Shown: positions 24,582 through 37,359 of the stretch, piece by piece
Layout: every line of letters begins with the position of its first letter
Position numbering within the stretch: the stretch's first letter is position 1
Assembly: GCA_963556495.2 (NCBI GenBank)
Contig: OY747707.1
Span: 5,763,001-5,827,000 of the forward strand
From: Valencia hispanica
Lineage: Eukaryota > Chordata > Actinopteri > Cyprinodontiformes > Valenciidae
DNA: 64,000 nt
Direction: 5' to 3'
Notes under the pieces: generated by a model
The model's database searches: none
Told to the model about the DNA's origin: nothing
What the model saw: only the letters and a program-made list of their open reading frames with translations
Translations under genes and position numbers: made by a program

Positions 24582-25345
24582 GGTGCCGTTTGTAAAGTTA
24601 CACAGTCAAAATAGCAAAACAGCCATAATTTGGATTGTTAAGCCTGTGATAAGAGAAAGAAAATGGGGGTTCATTTTTCAAAGTCCTATTTGAGTCTGTT
24701 ATTTATTCATTTATAAATGTCACAGTTTTATACTAAATATTTTGTTAACAGGCTAAATATTTAGTTTACAAACTACATCTTAGTTCGAAGCAAACTATTT
24801 AGCTAGCATATTTACATATTTAGTTTTAAACTAAGCATTTAGCTCAGACCTAAATATTTAGCTAATATGGAAATTTACTCAAAGATAAGCGGAAGTGGAC
24901 TACCAAAATAAAAGCTGGGACTTGAGAATCTATATAAACTGCTGACAAGACTGAAGGTCACCTCTTTATCACCTCTCGACATGTCGTTATGGCGGCGATA
25001 AAGACGTTTACCGATGGATTTACAGCCGCAGTGATGCAGCAGCACCAGTTTATATGCAAGTTCGCCAGACCCAGCTTTTATTTTGATAGTCCACTTCCGG
25101 TTATCAGTAATTAAATTAGCATATTAGGTAAATATTTAGCTCTGAGTTGGATATTTAATTGGAAGCTAAATATTTAGCAAGCCAGTTTAGCTTGCTAGCT
25201 AAATATATAGCTTCAAACAAAACTTTTAACTTACTAACTAAATATTTCGTTTGAAACTGTGACATTTAATGAACGAATAAATAACATGGACGCAAATATG
25301 ACTTTGAAAAATGAACCATTTTTTTACTCTTATTACAGGATAAAT
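24582..25345. mobile_element. TTTAGCTAGC-rich MITE, copy 2
   Basis: The left end GGTGCCGTTTGTAAAG and the sub-terminal TTTTTCAAAGTC and AAATGTCACAGTTT blocks match copy 1. The reverse of these blocks reappears near 25255-25315. The core is CTAAATATTTAG and GCTAGC units, interrupted by about 200 bp of other sequence near 24890-25100. The right terminal repeat is not preserved. Confidence 0.6.
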
Positions 25346-26172
25346 AAAGCCTGACTGAGAAAACAACGCCGAGGCCTTTTCAACTCCAGGAAGACAAAGA
25401 CAGTAAATGGGATTTACGAGTTTCTTTCTCCGCATTTGAACCTGACTTCAGTGAAAAGAATAAACAAAGGGGAAAAACAGGCTTTACTTCCTGCTGTCTG
25501 AAGCTGGATTAAGTAACAACCTTTGGTTAAGTGTTGCTACACGAAGCTTCATGACGGTTGGTAACAAAACCAACAGGATAACAATGACAGGAGCTTCAGA
25601 CCTCAGATCTGAGCGCTGATCCTCAGCTTTCGCTCCAGCGAGGCTGCAGGTTTTCCTCCAACCCTGCCTGTAGGTGCACAAATTCAATCTGACGTCTTGG
25701 ATCTTGTGAGAAATAAACAGTGTTATGATCTCCTCAGAAATAAATGACTTCTGTCGCAGGAAATGAAATTCATGCAGCGGAGCTGGCGTGATGCAGACGG
25801 GAGATAAGCTGCTGGAGGATCTCCAGGGCTGCTTAAACTCTCAAAAGGAGTCTGCGGGATGAAAACCTTGTGAATAAACCTAGATCCAGCGTTTCACCTC
25901 TCCGCGTGCCCTTTGGTTGGGGATTCTGCACGTTTGGAGACGGGAAAAGCGCCGGAGCACAATGAGACAAACAAACCCGTCCCGAGCGGCGGTAATTAAT
26001 GCCTCATTAGTCGTTTATCAGAGCGGCAGACATCACAGTCTTCTCTGGCCGACCGGAGCGGGTACGGACCTGTACGCCGGGAGGCCCTTATAGTTTCCAC
26101 CTCAGCTGTCACACACAGGAACACGACTGTTTGGATCAATCAGGAAGGGGGGCCCCTCTGCATCTCAGCTGA

Positions 26173-27240
26173 TATTCAATTCAATTTAGCTTATTTATAT
26201 AGCGCCGATTCACAAGAGATGTCATCTCAAGGAACTTTTACAAGAAAAGTCATTTCAATTCAATCATACATACATTACAATCAGTTTAAAAGTTTCCTAT
26301 TTAAGGAATCCCAGCAGATTGCATCGAGTCATTGACTTGCAGTTTGCCCTGTTTACGCAGACCCCAACCACAGCAATCCCTCATACTGAGCAAGCATGTA
26401 GTGACAGTGGAGAGGAAAAACTCCCCTTTTACAGGAAGTAACCTCCAACAGAACCAGAACCAGGCTCAGTATGAGCGGCCATATCTGCCACGACCGTCTG
26501 GGGGTTCAAGAAGACAGACCAGAGACACAGAAAGAACTGATATAAGAGAACTTTCTATGTTAAAGAAAGCAAAAAGTTGATAACAGGACACAGTGGATGT
26601 TCAGTTACTGGGAGCACCATCCCAATCGATGCCCCCCGTCCAACAGGGCATTGCAGCCAAGCAGGATACCAGACCAGGTATATCTTCTATGGAGAGAAAA
26701 ACACTGAGAGAAAACAAAGTTAACAGGCAAAATAACAGCAAATAATCCAACTGGAGAGTAGTAGGAGAGAAAAGTATCAGAGTGAAGAAAAGTGGTCAGT
26801 CTGCCCTACTGCAGTCTAAGCCTATAGCAGCATATCTACAGAGATAGCTCAGGATGACCTAAGCCACTCTAACTATAAGCTTTATCAAAAAGGAAAGTTT
26901 TAAGCCTGGCCTTAAAAGTAAACAGAGTGTCTGCCTCACGGACTAAAGCTGGGAGCTGGTTCCACAGGAGAGGAGCCTGATAAACCTAAAAGATCTGCCT
27001 CCTAGGAACTACAAGTAAACCTGCAGTCTGAGAGCAAAGTGCTCTGTTGGGAACATATGGAACAATTAGATCTCTGATGTATGATGGAGCTGATTATTAA
27101 GGGCTTTATATGGAAGAAGGAGGAACTTAAATTATAATCTGAATTTAACAGGGAGCCAATGAAGGGAAGCTAAAACAGGAGAAATGTGATCTCTCTTTTT
27201 AATATTCATCAGAACTCTTGCTGCTGCACAGGACAAAAAT
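26173..27240 (-). mobile_element. L2/CR1-type LINE, 3' end
   Basis: On the minus strand, translation near 27130-27240 gives KKRDHISPVLASLHWLPVKF, the conserved block after the RT domain in L2/CR1-like elements. It is followed by decayed sequence with stops, and a 3' end carrying GGCGCTATATAAATAAGC and short TTGAAT repeats. The 5' part is absent. It lies in the cavin2 intron in the same transcriptional direction. Confidence 0.75.
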
Positions 27241-28171
27241 ATCCGAGGGCCTCTGTGGTTTGACCTGGGCAGCGGATGAGCGTTATCAAAGTTCGGAGGG
27301 AATCGGAACAGGTGGGAAGGACAAAGTGAGTTGCATAGAAGCAAAAACAGAATTCGACTGAAGCAGAAAGTGATGGGTGCTGATAAGAGTTGAGAACAGT
27401 AAAGGAAAAGGAAAAAAAAAAGAGGGCTGCGCTCAGCTCCTTCAGTCCTCCCCTCCCCTCAGGCACAGCAAGGCTCTTCTACAACCACAGCAACTGCAAA
27501 CACCTGACCATCAAACGGCAGCACTGCATGCACGCACATGCAGGCAACACGACCCATCAGGTTTGTACCTGGCCTTGCTGCTGCACCCGCCTGCAGACAC
27601 TGCATGCACCTTCAAACCGAGCGGCCTGATCGTGCTTTCAGACGGGGGGGGGAATCGATCCGACCGGCTTAAACAGGTCAAGGTCCTCGGCACCTGCTGC
27701 ATTTGAACAACAGAGCCTCAGTACCTGGGAAACCAGATAACAACGGCGGTAAAGAGCTCTCTGTGGCTCTGCCTGAGTCAACAATGAACACCCCCCCCCC
27801 CCCCCCCCACTCCTCTGCTTCTTTTACAGGACACACTCAGCAGGATAAAAACCCACACTAACTCCAGGTGAACCGAGCCCTATCAGCTTTTACGGCCTTG
27901 ATGGCGACAACTGCGCCAGCGGAGGAACTTCAGGTCTTTTAATTTATTTCGTTTTCAGATGGGTGAGTTTTTTTCCTCCACAGGCGGGAGGAGGCAGCTG
28001 AATCTAAACATCCCATCTAAACCCGGGAGTGTGTGTGTGTGAACTCCGGCCGCAGCCTGTAAACGGATCCAGTCGCAGTCAGCGTCCAAAACCCTCCTTT
28101 ATTATCCCCCTGCAGCTCCGCTCTCAGACACACCCTTCTTTTCTGGAGCACAGGAGACAAACTGATCCGTG
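27241..28171. other. no gene recognised (cavin2 intron)
   Basis: GC-moderate sequence with overlapping frames on both strands and no domain. Contains an 18-bp C run at 27791-27808. Confidence 0.4.
27791..27808. repeat. poly(C) tract
   Basis: Eighteen consecutive C residues, a likely site of polymorphism or sequencing error. Confidence 0.95.
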
Positions 28172-28460
28172 TGTGGGCGTGGGTGTGTGTGTTCTTGTTT
28201 AGCTATCCTAGGACCTTCTCTGGCATATTCGCTAACTTTCTGAAGACCAATGGACCTTATAGGGACCAAAGCCCGGTCCTAATATGGTGGACCCCCTTTT
28301 TTTAGGGTTAGGGGTTAGGTTTAGAGGTTTGGTTTGAATTATGTTTTGGTTATGTTTAGGGTTAGGAAAAAACTGGTAATGGTTTGGGTTAGGCATAAAT
28401 GCAGCTATTAAAATGAATGGAAGTCAATATAAAGTCCTTTTATGGGTAGAAATTGAGACT
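28172..28460. repeat. dispersed repeat with GT-rich ends and TTAGGG-like core
   Basis: Short GT runs flank the segment. Within it are TTAGGGTTAGGGGTTAGG-like units and matching inner phrases about AAGTCC and TAGCTATCCTAGGACC. I recognise it as a dispersed fish repeat type rather than a true telomere, because the units are degenerate and few. Confidence 0.5.
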
Positions 28461-30969
28461 TGCTTGTGTGTGTGTGCTGCTGGGACCTTAAACTCGAGAA
28501 TACTGTGAGTTGGTGGTCGGAGGTCCCGTCGGACGGGGTTCCAGGTGGAAACGTGATGAAGCTTTTGGCCAGCTGGAGCCACACATCCTGAATACGCCCA
28601 CTATCCCCAGGCAAATAGGGACGCAAACAGGCCATAAAATGGAGCAGAGTGTGTCTTAACTAGGAGCGGATACCTCTGAGCTAATTCTTTTATAATTTAC
28701 GAACTATTTTCTGAAAGGTCGATGCTATTTAAACTGAAAAACGACCCATTCCGTTGCCCGCTGATCTTCTGGAGCACTTTCTAGAAACCACAACCTGCTG
28801 AGGTCCGCACGAGACATGGTGGGGGAAAGTATTTTTTTTTAAATCGTGAGAAAGTTTTGCGTTATCCTGGGAAACTTTTGCAATATCTTGGGAAACGTTC
28901 TCGTGATATCGCAAATATTGTTGACTGATCACATTTGACAGGAGGAGCCATGGAGGAGGATGTCCTGCAGTTCCTGGAGTCACGACAGATCCAGATGTCT
29001 GTCACTTATGTTTTCAGCCAAGCACGACTTTATGTCCCTACATTTGAGGCCAATCTCAAAATAAAAGCTCTCCCGAACGCGAGTGTCTTCCATCGTAGCA
29101 GTGGTGCAGCAAAACTGACCTGGAAAAACACTGTAAATACAGGAAGTAGAGGCTTTACAAAACTTTCTCGTGATCTCGCACAATGGGAGAGGGGGTGGGG
29201 GGCTCAGTAGCATACGGTTGATTTGGGAGAAATTCTTTAGCCGAAAATACGAAATATTCAACCACAGGTAGAAAACCGACGTAGGTCCGGAACCAACAGT
29301 AACAAAGTGGGCGTGAACTGCAAAGTATATGGAGTGGTATTAGGGAAAAATTAAGACTATATGCGCACCCAGCGGTGGCTACTTCCTTGCCGCAGGAGGC
29401 AATATGCATTCCAAAGCCCCCTACAGATCCGATTGATGAAAGGCCAGCATTGGTAACTAAGAAGAGAACCAGATACTTGCGTTAGCATTGGAGAGGCTAG
29501 GGACTAGCATGCCTAGCCTGGTCACCTACTGGATTGCCTACTCACTCTGCTATTGGCTGCTATTAGCATGGAGAGACTGGCTTTAGCATTAAAGAGGCTA
29601 ACAACTAGCATGGCTAACTAGTATGCGTTTAAAAAAATGAAAACTTTATTAAGAAAAGTGTTTGACATACAAAATATAATAGCAAACTGCATTGGCAGGT
29701 GCTTCTTTGACCGAACGACGTGACATCAAGGACAAATGTTAAACATAAAACATATATACACAATAAAGGGGCTAGCGCAGCGGCTAATAACCAAAACAAT
29801 ATACTATAATAGCAGGTTGTCAGCTTTACAATAATATTGTGTATATATGTTTCCAAGCTGCGATTTGTTTCCAATATTTTAATTAAACATGCTCTACGAA
29901 AAGGCGAACTTTTCGCGACTAATTTCGAGTTGCGTTCAACAGAAGAATCTGCGAAAAGTCGGGGGGTTCACCGTAAATAAACTCGTGTTGTTCACCAGCC
30001 ATGACATGCATAAGGAAAACATAAATGAAGCTGGTAACGACGTCGCCATTTAAAATCCAAGAACCTTTTGAATGAAGTTCCGCAGATCTTAACTTCTGCA
30101 TATACAAAACATATGAAACATAATGAATGTTGTTGATTTAAAAACTGGATTCTGAGTAATACTGCGTTATGGGCTTTGTATTACGTGACTTAGGCCTACC
30201 TCACAAACATCTGATCACATATTATGCAAATTTCCCATTTTTCATCCTTTTGTGTTGCTGTTTGGGTCTCTGCTGCCTTTATGAACACTCCAAACGTGAA
30301 TGAATACCATCCATCCGTTCTTTTGCACATTTTTGCAGTCAGAAATCTTGTGCTTCTACAAGCCGTTTGAAAAAAGTGCCATATTGTGACGTCACAATAG
30401 GAGGAATTTGCATATGGGGAGTCTAAGTCACGCCCTTCTACATCCGGTCCATGAGTTCCCTATTGTCAAAAGTCAAAGTCAATGGAGCAATAAAGGTTAT
30501 TTTCTGATCCCGTCTGAAATGTGCCAAGGACACAGGAAGGAGCATTAAACGTGGAGAAAACCTCTATAAATCTGGCCATGTGGAAAGTGGCAGCTATGCT
30601 GGCGGAGAAATAGTCGGGGGAGTGAGAGCCGGCATGAGGGACGAGCTCTACAACGTCTCAATGGGTATTTCAAGTGTTAGCTAGTGCTAGCTAACATCAT
30701 ATATGCGACTTCGGATTTGTAGGCACTTTAATTACGAATTTTTACAAGCAAATAAATCACATGACAAACCAAATCGAAACGTACATCATTAGTTATCATT
30801 TAAATTGAGGTGTAGCATATGTGTGATTCAGGACGTAAGGCAAAGCGGACCAGAAAATAACTTCCATTCATTTGTGCCGACAGGAAGGGGAGGAGACTTA
30901 GGCTCCCCATTACCCCGCCTCACCTGTCAAACCCCGCCCACAAATTCAAATTCCATGTCATTCTGATTT
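28461..30969. other. no gene recognised (cavin2 intron)
   Basis: Two near-repeated phrases around AAACTTTCTCGTGAT and CTCGCA surround a short open frame at 28950-29207, which suggests transposon debris. No domain could be assigned. Confidence 0.35.
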
Positions 30970-30977
30970 GTGGCAAA

Positions 30978-31326
30978 TAGGGATGTAAGAAAAAAAATCG
31001 ATACACCGATGTATCGCGATATTTTATTTCCCGATATTGTATCAAATCTTATTTTATTTTTTTTAAGGATTTGAATGGAAACATTAATGATGACATTAAT
31101 TTTTGTAGTAAAATTAAAACCATGACTGGTAGTTTGTGGCTGTTGTCACCTTCTTCGTTCCAGTGGATCGACTAGATCGAGTAATAAAACTGGATGTGTT
31201 AAAGTATGAAACAGGTTGGAGCGATTCGAACGCTGTGACAGTTTTCTACTGTTAAATTGAGTTTTAAAAATCACAATATATGGTCTTACTCATAGTATCG
31301 CCATATATATCGCGATATATCGTATA
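30978..31326. mobile_element. short hAT-like MITE
   Basis: A perfect 8-bp duplication GTGGCAAA flanks it (30970-30977 and 31327-31334). The left end starts TAGGGATGTAAG and both sides carry ATCGATAC/TATCGCGATAT-type palindromic motifs. Length 349 bp, non-coding. Confidence 0.7.
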
Positions 31327-32055
31327 GTGGCAAACCCCGCAGCCTAATAACAAGATAGGTGGGCGTGGTCTGCAACCGCTTATTTGCATAAAAGTGACAG
31401 AGCCCCGTAAACAGCTCATTCTGAAAGGGACAGAAATGATCAATCAACAAGTGTGCTAGTGAGATTGCGTCATGCCAGAGGGATTTTGTGCAAAGAACTT
31501 CATTAACATGTCTTGTACAGATCATAGACCTGTTATGACTTGTTTAAAAAGAGGCAGAAAAAAAAGTCACACATTAATCTAAAATGAGCAAATGTGAGCG
31601 ATTAAATAACCTCCAAAACCTTCATATTGAATGTTTTAACGTCAAAATGTGATCCCAGGTGAACGAACCGAACACATTGCCCATTCAAAGCTATTGATTT
31701 GTTGTTGTTGGGGTTGTTTGTTTTTTTAAGCAGCTTATATGAGGCTGCAACATTCCCAGCAGCTTCGGCCCGGTCTGCGCTCTCTGCCAGATGCATCATG
31801 ACAGCTCAGACTAAAACCAACAACCTGACTGACATCGGCGTAATCACCAGGTCTGCTGTTTTTAAATAGAACACCGAAAACCACAGGGAGCCTCTGCAGA
31901 CCGGATCCTCCACAGTGAGACCTCACCTGGACGCCGAGCAGAACGGGGTTCTCCTTCCTGACCCAAAATGCCTCTTCTGGAGGACAGAACTGGTTTGGTT
32001 TGGTTTGGTTTGGTTTGGCTGGGATGTGTCGGTGCAGTGTTTTCGGAGCGCTCAC

Positions 32056-32601
32056 CTGGAAGATGAGCACCTTGAAGTTGTTCCTCTTCAGCAGGTGGTT
32101 GTGGTTGGCCTCCAGCTTCCTCACCTGCACCGCCTGCCTGTCCAGACGCTCCTTCACCTCCTTCACGTTGCCGTTGACTTTGCGGGAGCGCTCCAGCAGC
32201 TTGTTGACGCTGTTTGCGGTGCTCAGGTGCGCCTTGGACAGCCGGGTCACGTCGCCCTGCACCACCCGCACGGCGCCCTCCAGGTCGGCCTGCCGCTGCT
32301 CCATCCTGTGCTGGTTGTCCTTCACCGCCTCCATCATGTTCACCAGCTTGTCCAGCAGCGCCACCACCGTGATGGCGCTCACCTGGCCGGGGGGCGACGA
32401 GGCGGCGGCCGCCGTGGGACTGGTGGTGCTCCTCAGGCTGAGCCGCTTGAAGGTCCCGGTGGCGCTCGGGGAGCACGGGGCGGAGGACGGGCTGATGTGG
32501 AGCTCCGTGTTGTCGGGCTGCAGCTGTGGGAGGGTGTGGGTGCTGCCGGAGACACTGACAGACACGCTGCCGGGCTCTGCGTGGGACCCTTCGTCTTCCA
32601 T
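32056..32601 (-). CDS. cavin2: cavin-2 (SDPR), exon 1: N-terminal 182 residues
   Basis: This exon holds the start codon (GAGCCATGG, good vertebrate context) and residues 1-182. Residues 1-70 are Ser/Thr/Pro-rich and probably disordered. Residues about 73-175 form the HR1 coiled coil that trimerises cavins, including VVALLDKLVNMMEAV, MEQRQADLEGAV and VNKLLERSRKVNGNVKEV, with a basic patch near 138-156. The last residues, RNNFKVLIFQ, sit exactly at the donor CAG|GTGAGC, the conserved cavin intron position. The sequence is nearer cavin-2 (LDKLVNM, NQHRMEQRQ) than cavin-1, -3 or -4. The exon is GC-rich and CpG-rich, unlike its surroundings, as expected for a promoter-proximal exon. Confidence 0.95.
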
Positions 32602-33190
32602 GGCTCACAGGTGGTCGGAGGAGAAGTTCCCCAGTCAGGAGGTCCTAAGTGGAGCTGCGGTGGAGGAGGAGGAGGAGGGTGGGTGGGGGGGTGTTGGTGC
32701 TGACACTCTGTCAGGCTCCGCAGCTACTGAAGGCGGGCTGGGGAGCTCCTTGGAGTGGGTTCGGCCTCCACGCCCCTTTCTGACACGCACAAACACGCCG
32801 TGAACTTCCCAAACACCTCCCCTGCAGGGCCAAAGGGAGGAGAAGGGAGGGGAGGGGCCGCGTTGCCCTGGGAGACCTGCAGGCCTAAGCAGACGGTTTA
32901 GGCTGACTGATGGGACTTCCGACGCTTTTCGGGATCCTGACGCTTTGGCTCGGCTCACCTAAAAGAACAGGTGCTCTGACGGAACACCACGCCGATCACA
33001 ACGGCACACGTTTGGGTAAGGGTGGGCCTTTTATCTGATTGTTCAAAGGACGCAAGTGGAACCATAATTTAAAAATAATACTACTTCTATTGGTAGTATA
33101 ACAACCTAATAAGTTTTGTATACCACCAATAATATTAACGACATGTTTGAGGTAATAACAGGCTGATAATATGTTTTATGTCATCACAAC
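32602..33190 (-). promoter_or_regulatory. cavin2: cavin2 upstream region
   Basis: The first 400 bp upstream of the start codon remain GC-rich with AGGAGG and CTCC tracts. The 5' UTR and core promoter must lie here or further out, but I see no clear TATA box and cannot place the transcription start. Confidence 0.35.
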
Positions 33191-33901
33191 CAGAGGTGGG
33201 TATCTAGTTACATTTAGTTTAGTAGTTTTTTGGGGGGAGAAAAAATACTTTAAAGTATTTTTACTGCACCAAACTTTTTACTTTTACCTGAGTTATTGTG
33301 ACGTATCGCTACTCTTTCTTGAGTTATATTATTATCAATTATTGCTACTCTTTCTTGAGTAGAATTTCTGGATCCTCTATTTACTCCGAGTAATTTCACT
33401 GAATCATATCAAACATGTTTTAACCAAAAATGCACCAGACAAGGACACACACCTGCAGTTTATGTTGAAGTGAGACACAAACTTTGTTGTTCTAATGTTA
33501 TTTTCTGTCTGCTGAGCCATGTGGAGATAAATGAAATATACATTAACACTTTATATTGTCACTGGAACCCTGTTCTAACACAGATACATTACCTATTGTA
33601 AGTAATAATTGAACACTTTTTATGTTGGAACATTTTGCTTTGAAAGTGGTTCTTCTGCTTTTTGTAATTTTTAATTCTTTCATTGCACCCTTTAAAATAC
33701 CAGAATTTGCACATAACTTTTGTATTTTTGTCGGTCTGATAAAATCATTTTAAATAATCAGTGCCAATAAAACTTACTGGGTACTCAAGCAGCCTTATAA
33801 TCTATTTTTACTCTCGAGTAAATTCTTGAATGGCTACTTTATACTTTTACTTTAGTGCTACTCTTACTTGAATACATTTTGTGGTACTGTACCCACCTCT
33901 G
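33191..33901. mobile_element. non-autonomous hAT element, CAGAGGTG family, copy 3
   Basis: Ends CAGAGGTGGGTA and TACCCACCTCTG. Flanking 8-mers ATCACAAC (33183-33190) and GTCACGAC (33902-33909) match at 6 of 8. The interior is similar to the copy at 6.3 kb without its GATA array. It lies about 0.6 kb upstream of the cavin2 start codon. Confidence 0.85.
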
Positions 33902-34162
33902 GTCACGACATAAAAACATTCCAGAATATTTCCAAACTCCGTGGAATCGACAGAGGGATTTTTCTGTGGCTGATTCGGGGATTCAAGAATGGAGAAAACA
34001 TCTTAGCCCAGGGACTGTGGACCGTGTTTTGTTTTTGTACAGCAAACTTCAGCTCAAATAAATGGCAACAGTTGGAAATGAAATGGAAATGATTCATTGT
34101 AATGTTATATTCAGCATGTTAGAGAAAGTTCAGCTGAAAATTAATCACTTCTAAAAAAAAAG

Positions 34163-34330
34163 AGTCGCCTTGCAGCAAGAAGGTCCTGGGTTCAAATCTC
34201 AGCCTGGAGTCTTTCTGCATGTTTGCATGTTCTCCATGTGCATGTGTGGGTTCTCTCCAGGTACTCCGGCTTTCCTCCCACAGTCCAAAAACATGACTGT
34301 TAGGTGAATTGGTCTCTCTAAATCTAATGG
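34163..34330 (+). repeat. SINE-like dispersed repeat fragment
   Basis: It has a tRNA-like B box (GGGTTCAAATCTC) followed by GGGTTCTCTCCAGGTACTCC and CCTCCCACAGTCC, a widespread fish repeat. No A box or tail was found, so it is incomplete. Confidence 0.5.
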
Positions 34331-34680
34331 AGTGGCAGTGAACACCATGGTGAGATCCAAAAAGCTGTCTGAAGCCATCAGGAAAGAAGACTGTTGCATC
34401 TTATGAGTTTGGTAAATACGAAAGCGTTTAACTGCCAGAGCAAGGAAATAAATTCAGAGATTACGTTTCTCATACTGCTCCTGTATATATTTCCTAGCTC
34501 TGTCTCCCTAAACGCTCCCGTAGATAAAGGGTTTAAAGAGATCACGGAATAATCTGGAATCAATCCACAGAAAACAGCCTTAAAGTTCACCCAATATTTT
34601 TTTTATTTGACTGTTTTTTAGTTTTTTTTAGCGGGGACAGAAATATCCGAAGGCTGTCGGCCATTTTGACAGATAGCAAT

Positions 34681-34908
34681 TCACACCCCTGATCACTTGG
34701 TGCAGACGCACAGACATTTTTAACTTTACACACAAAGTTCAGGTAACTAATACATAAATAAAAAAAATTCCCATGAGAGCATCTGAGCTTCATCTCACAC
34801 CCCTGATCACTTGGTGCAGACGCACAGACATTTTTAACTTTACACACAAAGTTCAGGTAACTAATACATAAATAAAAAAAATTCCCATGAGAGCATCTGA
34901 GCTTCATC
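34681..34908. repeat. 114-bp tandem duplication
   Basis: Two essentially identical 114-bp units lie head to tail (34681-34794 and 34795-34908). Because 114 is a multiple of three, an open frame on the minus strand runs through both, but it has no recognised domain. Confidence 0.95.
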
Positions 34909-35416
34909 TCAGACATGGACACTGTACTCAATGCATCTCGCTATCCTGGAGCTGAGGAGGCTTTGGTACGCATCTGTGACCGCACCGTACACAGAATGGC
35001 GTTGACAAATCGCTGCAGCTTAACCACTGATGTAGAAGGAGTGCATGCGGGGATTTCCTCCCGCTGAAGCGATCAGAAGAGTCTTGCCAAATTCGGATCA
35101 CTTCAATTAGAGAAATGTTCCCTAATTTCAAAACTTTTTCCTGTCTCCAGTGTGGCAACAAAGCTTGGATTCAGCGTCCGCTACGCACAAGCAGAAGCGC
35201 AGCTCAGTTCCATTCGTTTGCCCCGGTCAGTCAAAATGGCTGACAATAAAAAAAACTGTAGCGTGACCTCAGCTTGAAATATGGTGTGGAGGGTGTCCAA
35301 ACTTTTTCCCTGAGCTAAAATACACATTCTTTTGCTAGTGATTTGACCTCGAAATGTAAACATTTCATAATAAAAAGCTGAATATTTATTGTGGTGTCCT
35401 GTTTTTTTCACATGAT

Positions 35417-35500
35417 CGGCAAGGCGAGGCAAATTTATTTGTATAGCACACTTTCAGCAACAAGGCGATTCAACGTGCTTTGGGGGATTAGGGGAAAAAA
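35417..35500 (-). mobile_element. LINE 3' tail fragment
   Basis: Reversed, it ends GTGCTATACAAATAAATTTGCC with a CTTGCC tail, as in the LINE ends at 44120-44337 and 58727-59205. Only the 3' end is present. Confidence 0.6.
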
Positions 35501-37029
35501 ATAAAAGCAGCAATAATAAAATATAGACAGACAGATTCATTCCTGTAAGTGAGCCGGCACTTGCAGCCGGATCGGCCTGCGTCGACACATAGCCACAGTG
35601 AGTGATGTGGGCTCTTCCTTGTGTTTCAGCCTGCTCTGTGTCCATTCCACATTGAGCATGCCTGGCTGCATCTGTTAAATAAAAGTGAGGGCTACCTTTG
35701 TTTACAGCGCTGGCCTCTGTGCATTTGCATCAAGCCAAACTGTCCCAGACCGTCCAGAACAAAACAACACAGAGGTTTCTGCTTCGCAGCAGCTCACTCA
35801 GGCCTTTTTCTCCACCACGTTTCTCCCCCCAAAAACTAAATTTAACTGAAACGCCGTAACCAACTGGTGTGTGTGGTTTTTTTTTGCCCTTACTTTCCTC
35901 CCAGCTCTTGTTTTTGAGTCCTGTATCATGCCATGGAAATGTGGAAATCCCTGTTTCAACAATGAGCTCTGATCTGCATACTGGCATTCTGCCCCGGTCG
36001 CTGCTCTCTCTCTCTCTCTCTCTCTCTCTCAATCATCCTCTCTGTCACTGTAAATCTTTTATTCATACATAGTAACGCGATCACATGCTTTAAGGGCAAA
36101 TAAAGCAGGAATGTGTCGCAATCGGGGTGAGTGGAAGTCAGAGCATGTTGTACGACAGCAGATAAGGCGTGGAATTGATTTTCTCACAGAAACAAAACAA
36201 TACAAATCCGAACTATGACTGTGTTATCAGTGCATACTAGAACCGAAGCCAGCGCCGGAGTGGGATTGGATTGGTACAAAGTTAAAGAAGCATTGTCTCT
36301 TCTAATATCAATACAGTCACACCCATACACTGGGATTAGGCTTCTTGTAAGTGCTGGTAGAAAACACACAGAGCAGCCACACCTTGGGACGATAGTAAAA
36401 AAAATTGCTTCGAGAGGCCTCAGTCCTCCTCCTATTTAAACCTGAAGCGAGAACTAACACTGCAGCTCCTAAAATCAATACCCAAGGGTTGCTTTGTTTG
36501 TGCATTTTGATTGCAGGAACTTCAGCATCATTTATCTTCAGTCCAGGAACCTGGATGTTCATCTGGAGGAACATGTTTCTATTTTATCTTATTTCAGGAT
36601 CCATCTGCAAAAGTGGTGTTTTGCATGTCTGGATTGGCTTGTATTGTTTTTCGTATGCTTGACCCCAGGTACTGAAACTCTTCCGCCTTTACTTTTCTCT
36701 CCGCTCTCTGTCACCCACATCTCTTCAACTTGTCACTTTCATTCTGCTAGGTTATGTTTCTCTGCTGCGTGGGCGTTATCTCAGATCGACCGACATGTGG
36801 TGGCTGACTTCAGGTGAACCCTCTTCTTACCTTTGTCCTCCATGTTAATTCGGCAGCTCGTCAATGATTGTAATCGGCTCATTATCTGGCTGAATGATAA
36901 GGAAAGTAGCCACACCCACTAGAAACCCAGATAGGGCAGCGGCGTGTCCAGTAGTTAAAGTTTGGAGACCATGCCATGAGCTCCATCAGACGGCTTATAT
37001 AGCCTACTGGAAAATTAACAGTTGCGGTG
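35501..37029. other. no gene recognised
   Basis: Intergenic between cavin2 and tmeff2. Contains a (CT)n array and unsupported short frames. Confidence 0.4.
36004..36030. repeat. (CT)n microsatellite
   Basis: Thirteen CT dinucleotides without interruption. Confidence 0.95.
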
Positions 37030-37340
37030 AATTATTGTTACGTTTTATTTATATAGCACCAAAAGTGCTTCACAAACACAGCATTAACTTGAAAACATGA
37101 TTAAAATGACAAAGAGCAAATCAAAACGCACAAATAATTGCAAATCATTTCTTCAGCTCCTGTTAAAATGAGTCTAGACTCTCAAGAAAACGTCTAAACA
37201 AAGGAAGCTTGTCAGGAAAGAAAGATCCCTTCAGCTTCAGGGATTACAGCTGGAAACTGCTGATCAGGCCCGAAATCTAAATTAGGTGTAGTGACAGACT
37301 CAGACCTGAACCTCCAGGGTCACATAAAGGCAATAACAAG
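37030..37340 (-). mobile_element. LINE 3' end fragment
   Basis: The reversed sequence ends in GTGCTATATAAATAAAACG-like sequence, the common form of fish LINE 3' termini. Upstream sequence is decayed and no RT motif is left. Confidence 0.4.
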
Positions 37341-37359
37341 AACATTTCAAAAATAAAAA

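Noticed and set aside
27377..27706. 109-codon frame near the poly(C) tract
   Set aside because: Low-complexity His/Gln/Pro-rich translation that overlaps frames on the other strand.
28300..28400. True interstitial telomere
   Set aside because: The TTAGGG-like units are few and degenerate and lie in a known type of dispersed fish repeat.
28935..29210. Frame starting MEEDVLQFLESRQIQ
   Set aside because: Good start context but no domain, flanked by repeated CTTTCTCGTGAT phrases. Most likely transposon debris.
31862..32608. Long alternative frames through cavin2 exon 1 on both strands (up to 267 codons)
   Set aside because: They arise because the exon is GC-rich and poor in stop codons. Their products are Arg/Gly/Pro/Gln-rich, without a domain, and continue into the intron.
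34587..34931. 114-codon minus frame with a 38-residue internal repeat
   Set aside because: It is only the tandem duplication read in a frame without stops. There is no homologue, and the sequence is AT-rich and intergenic.
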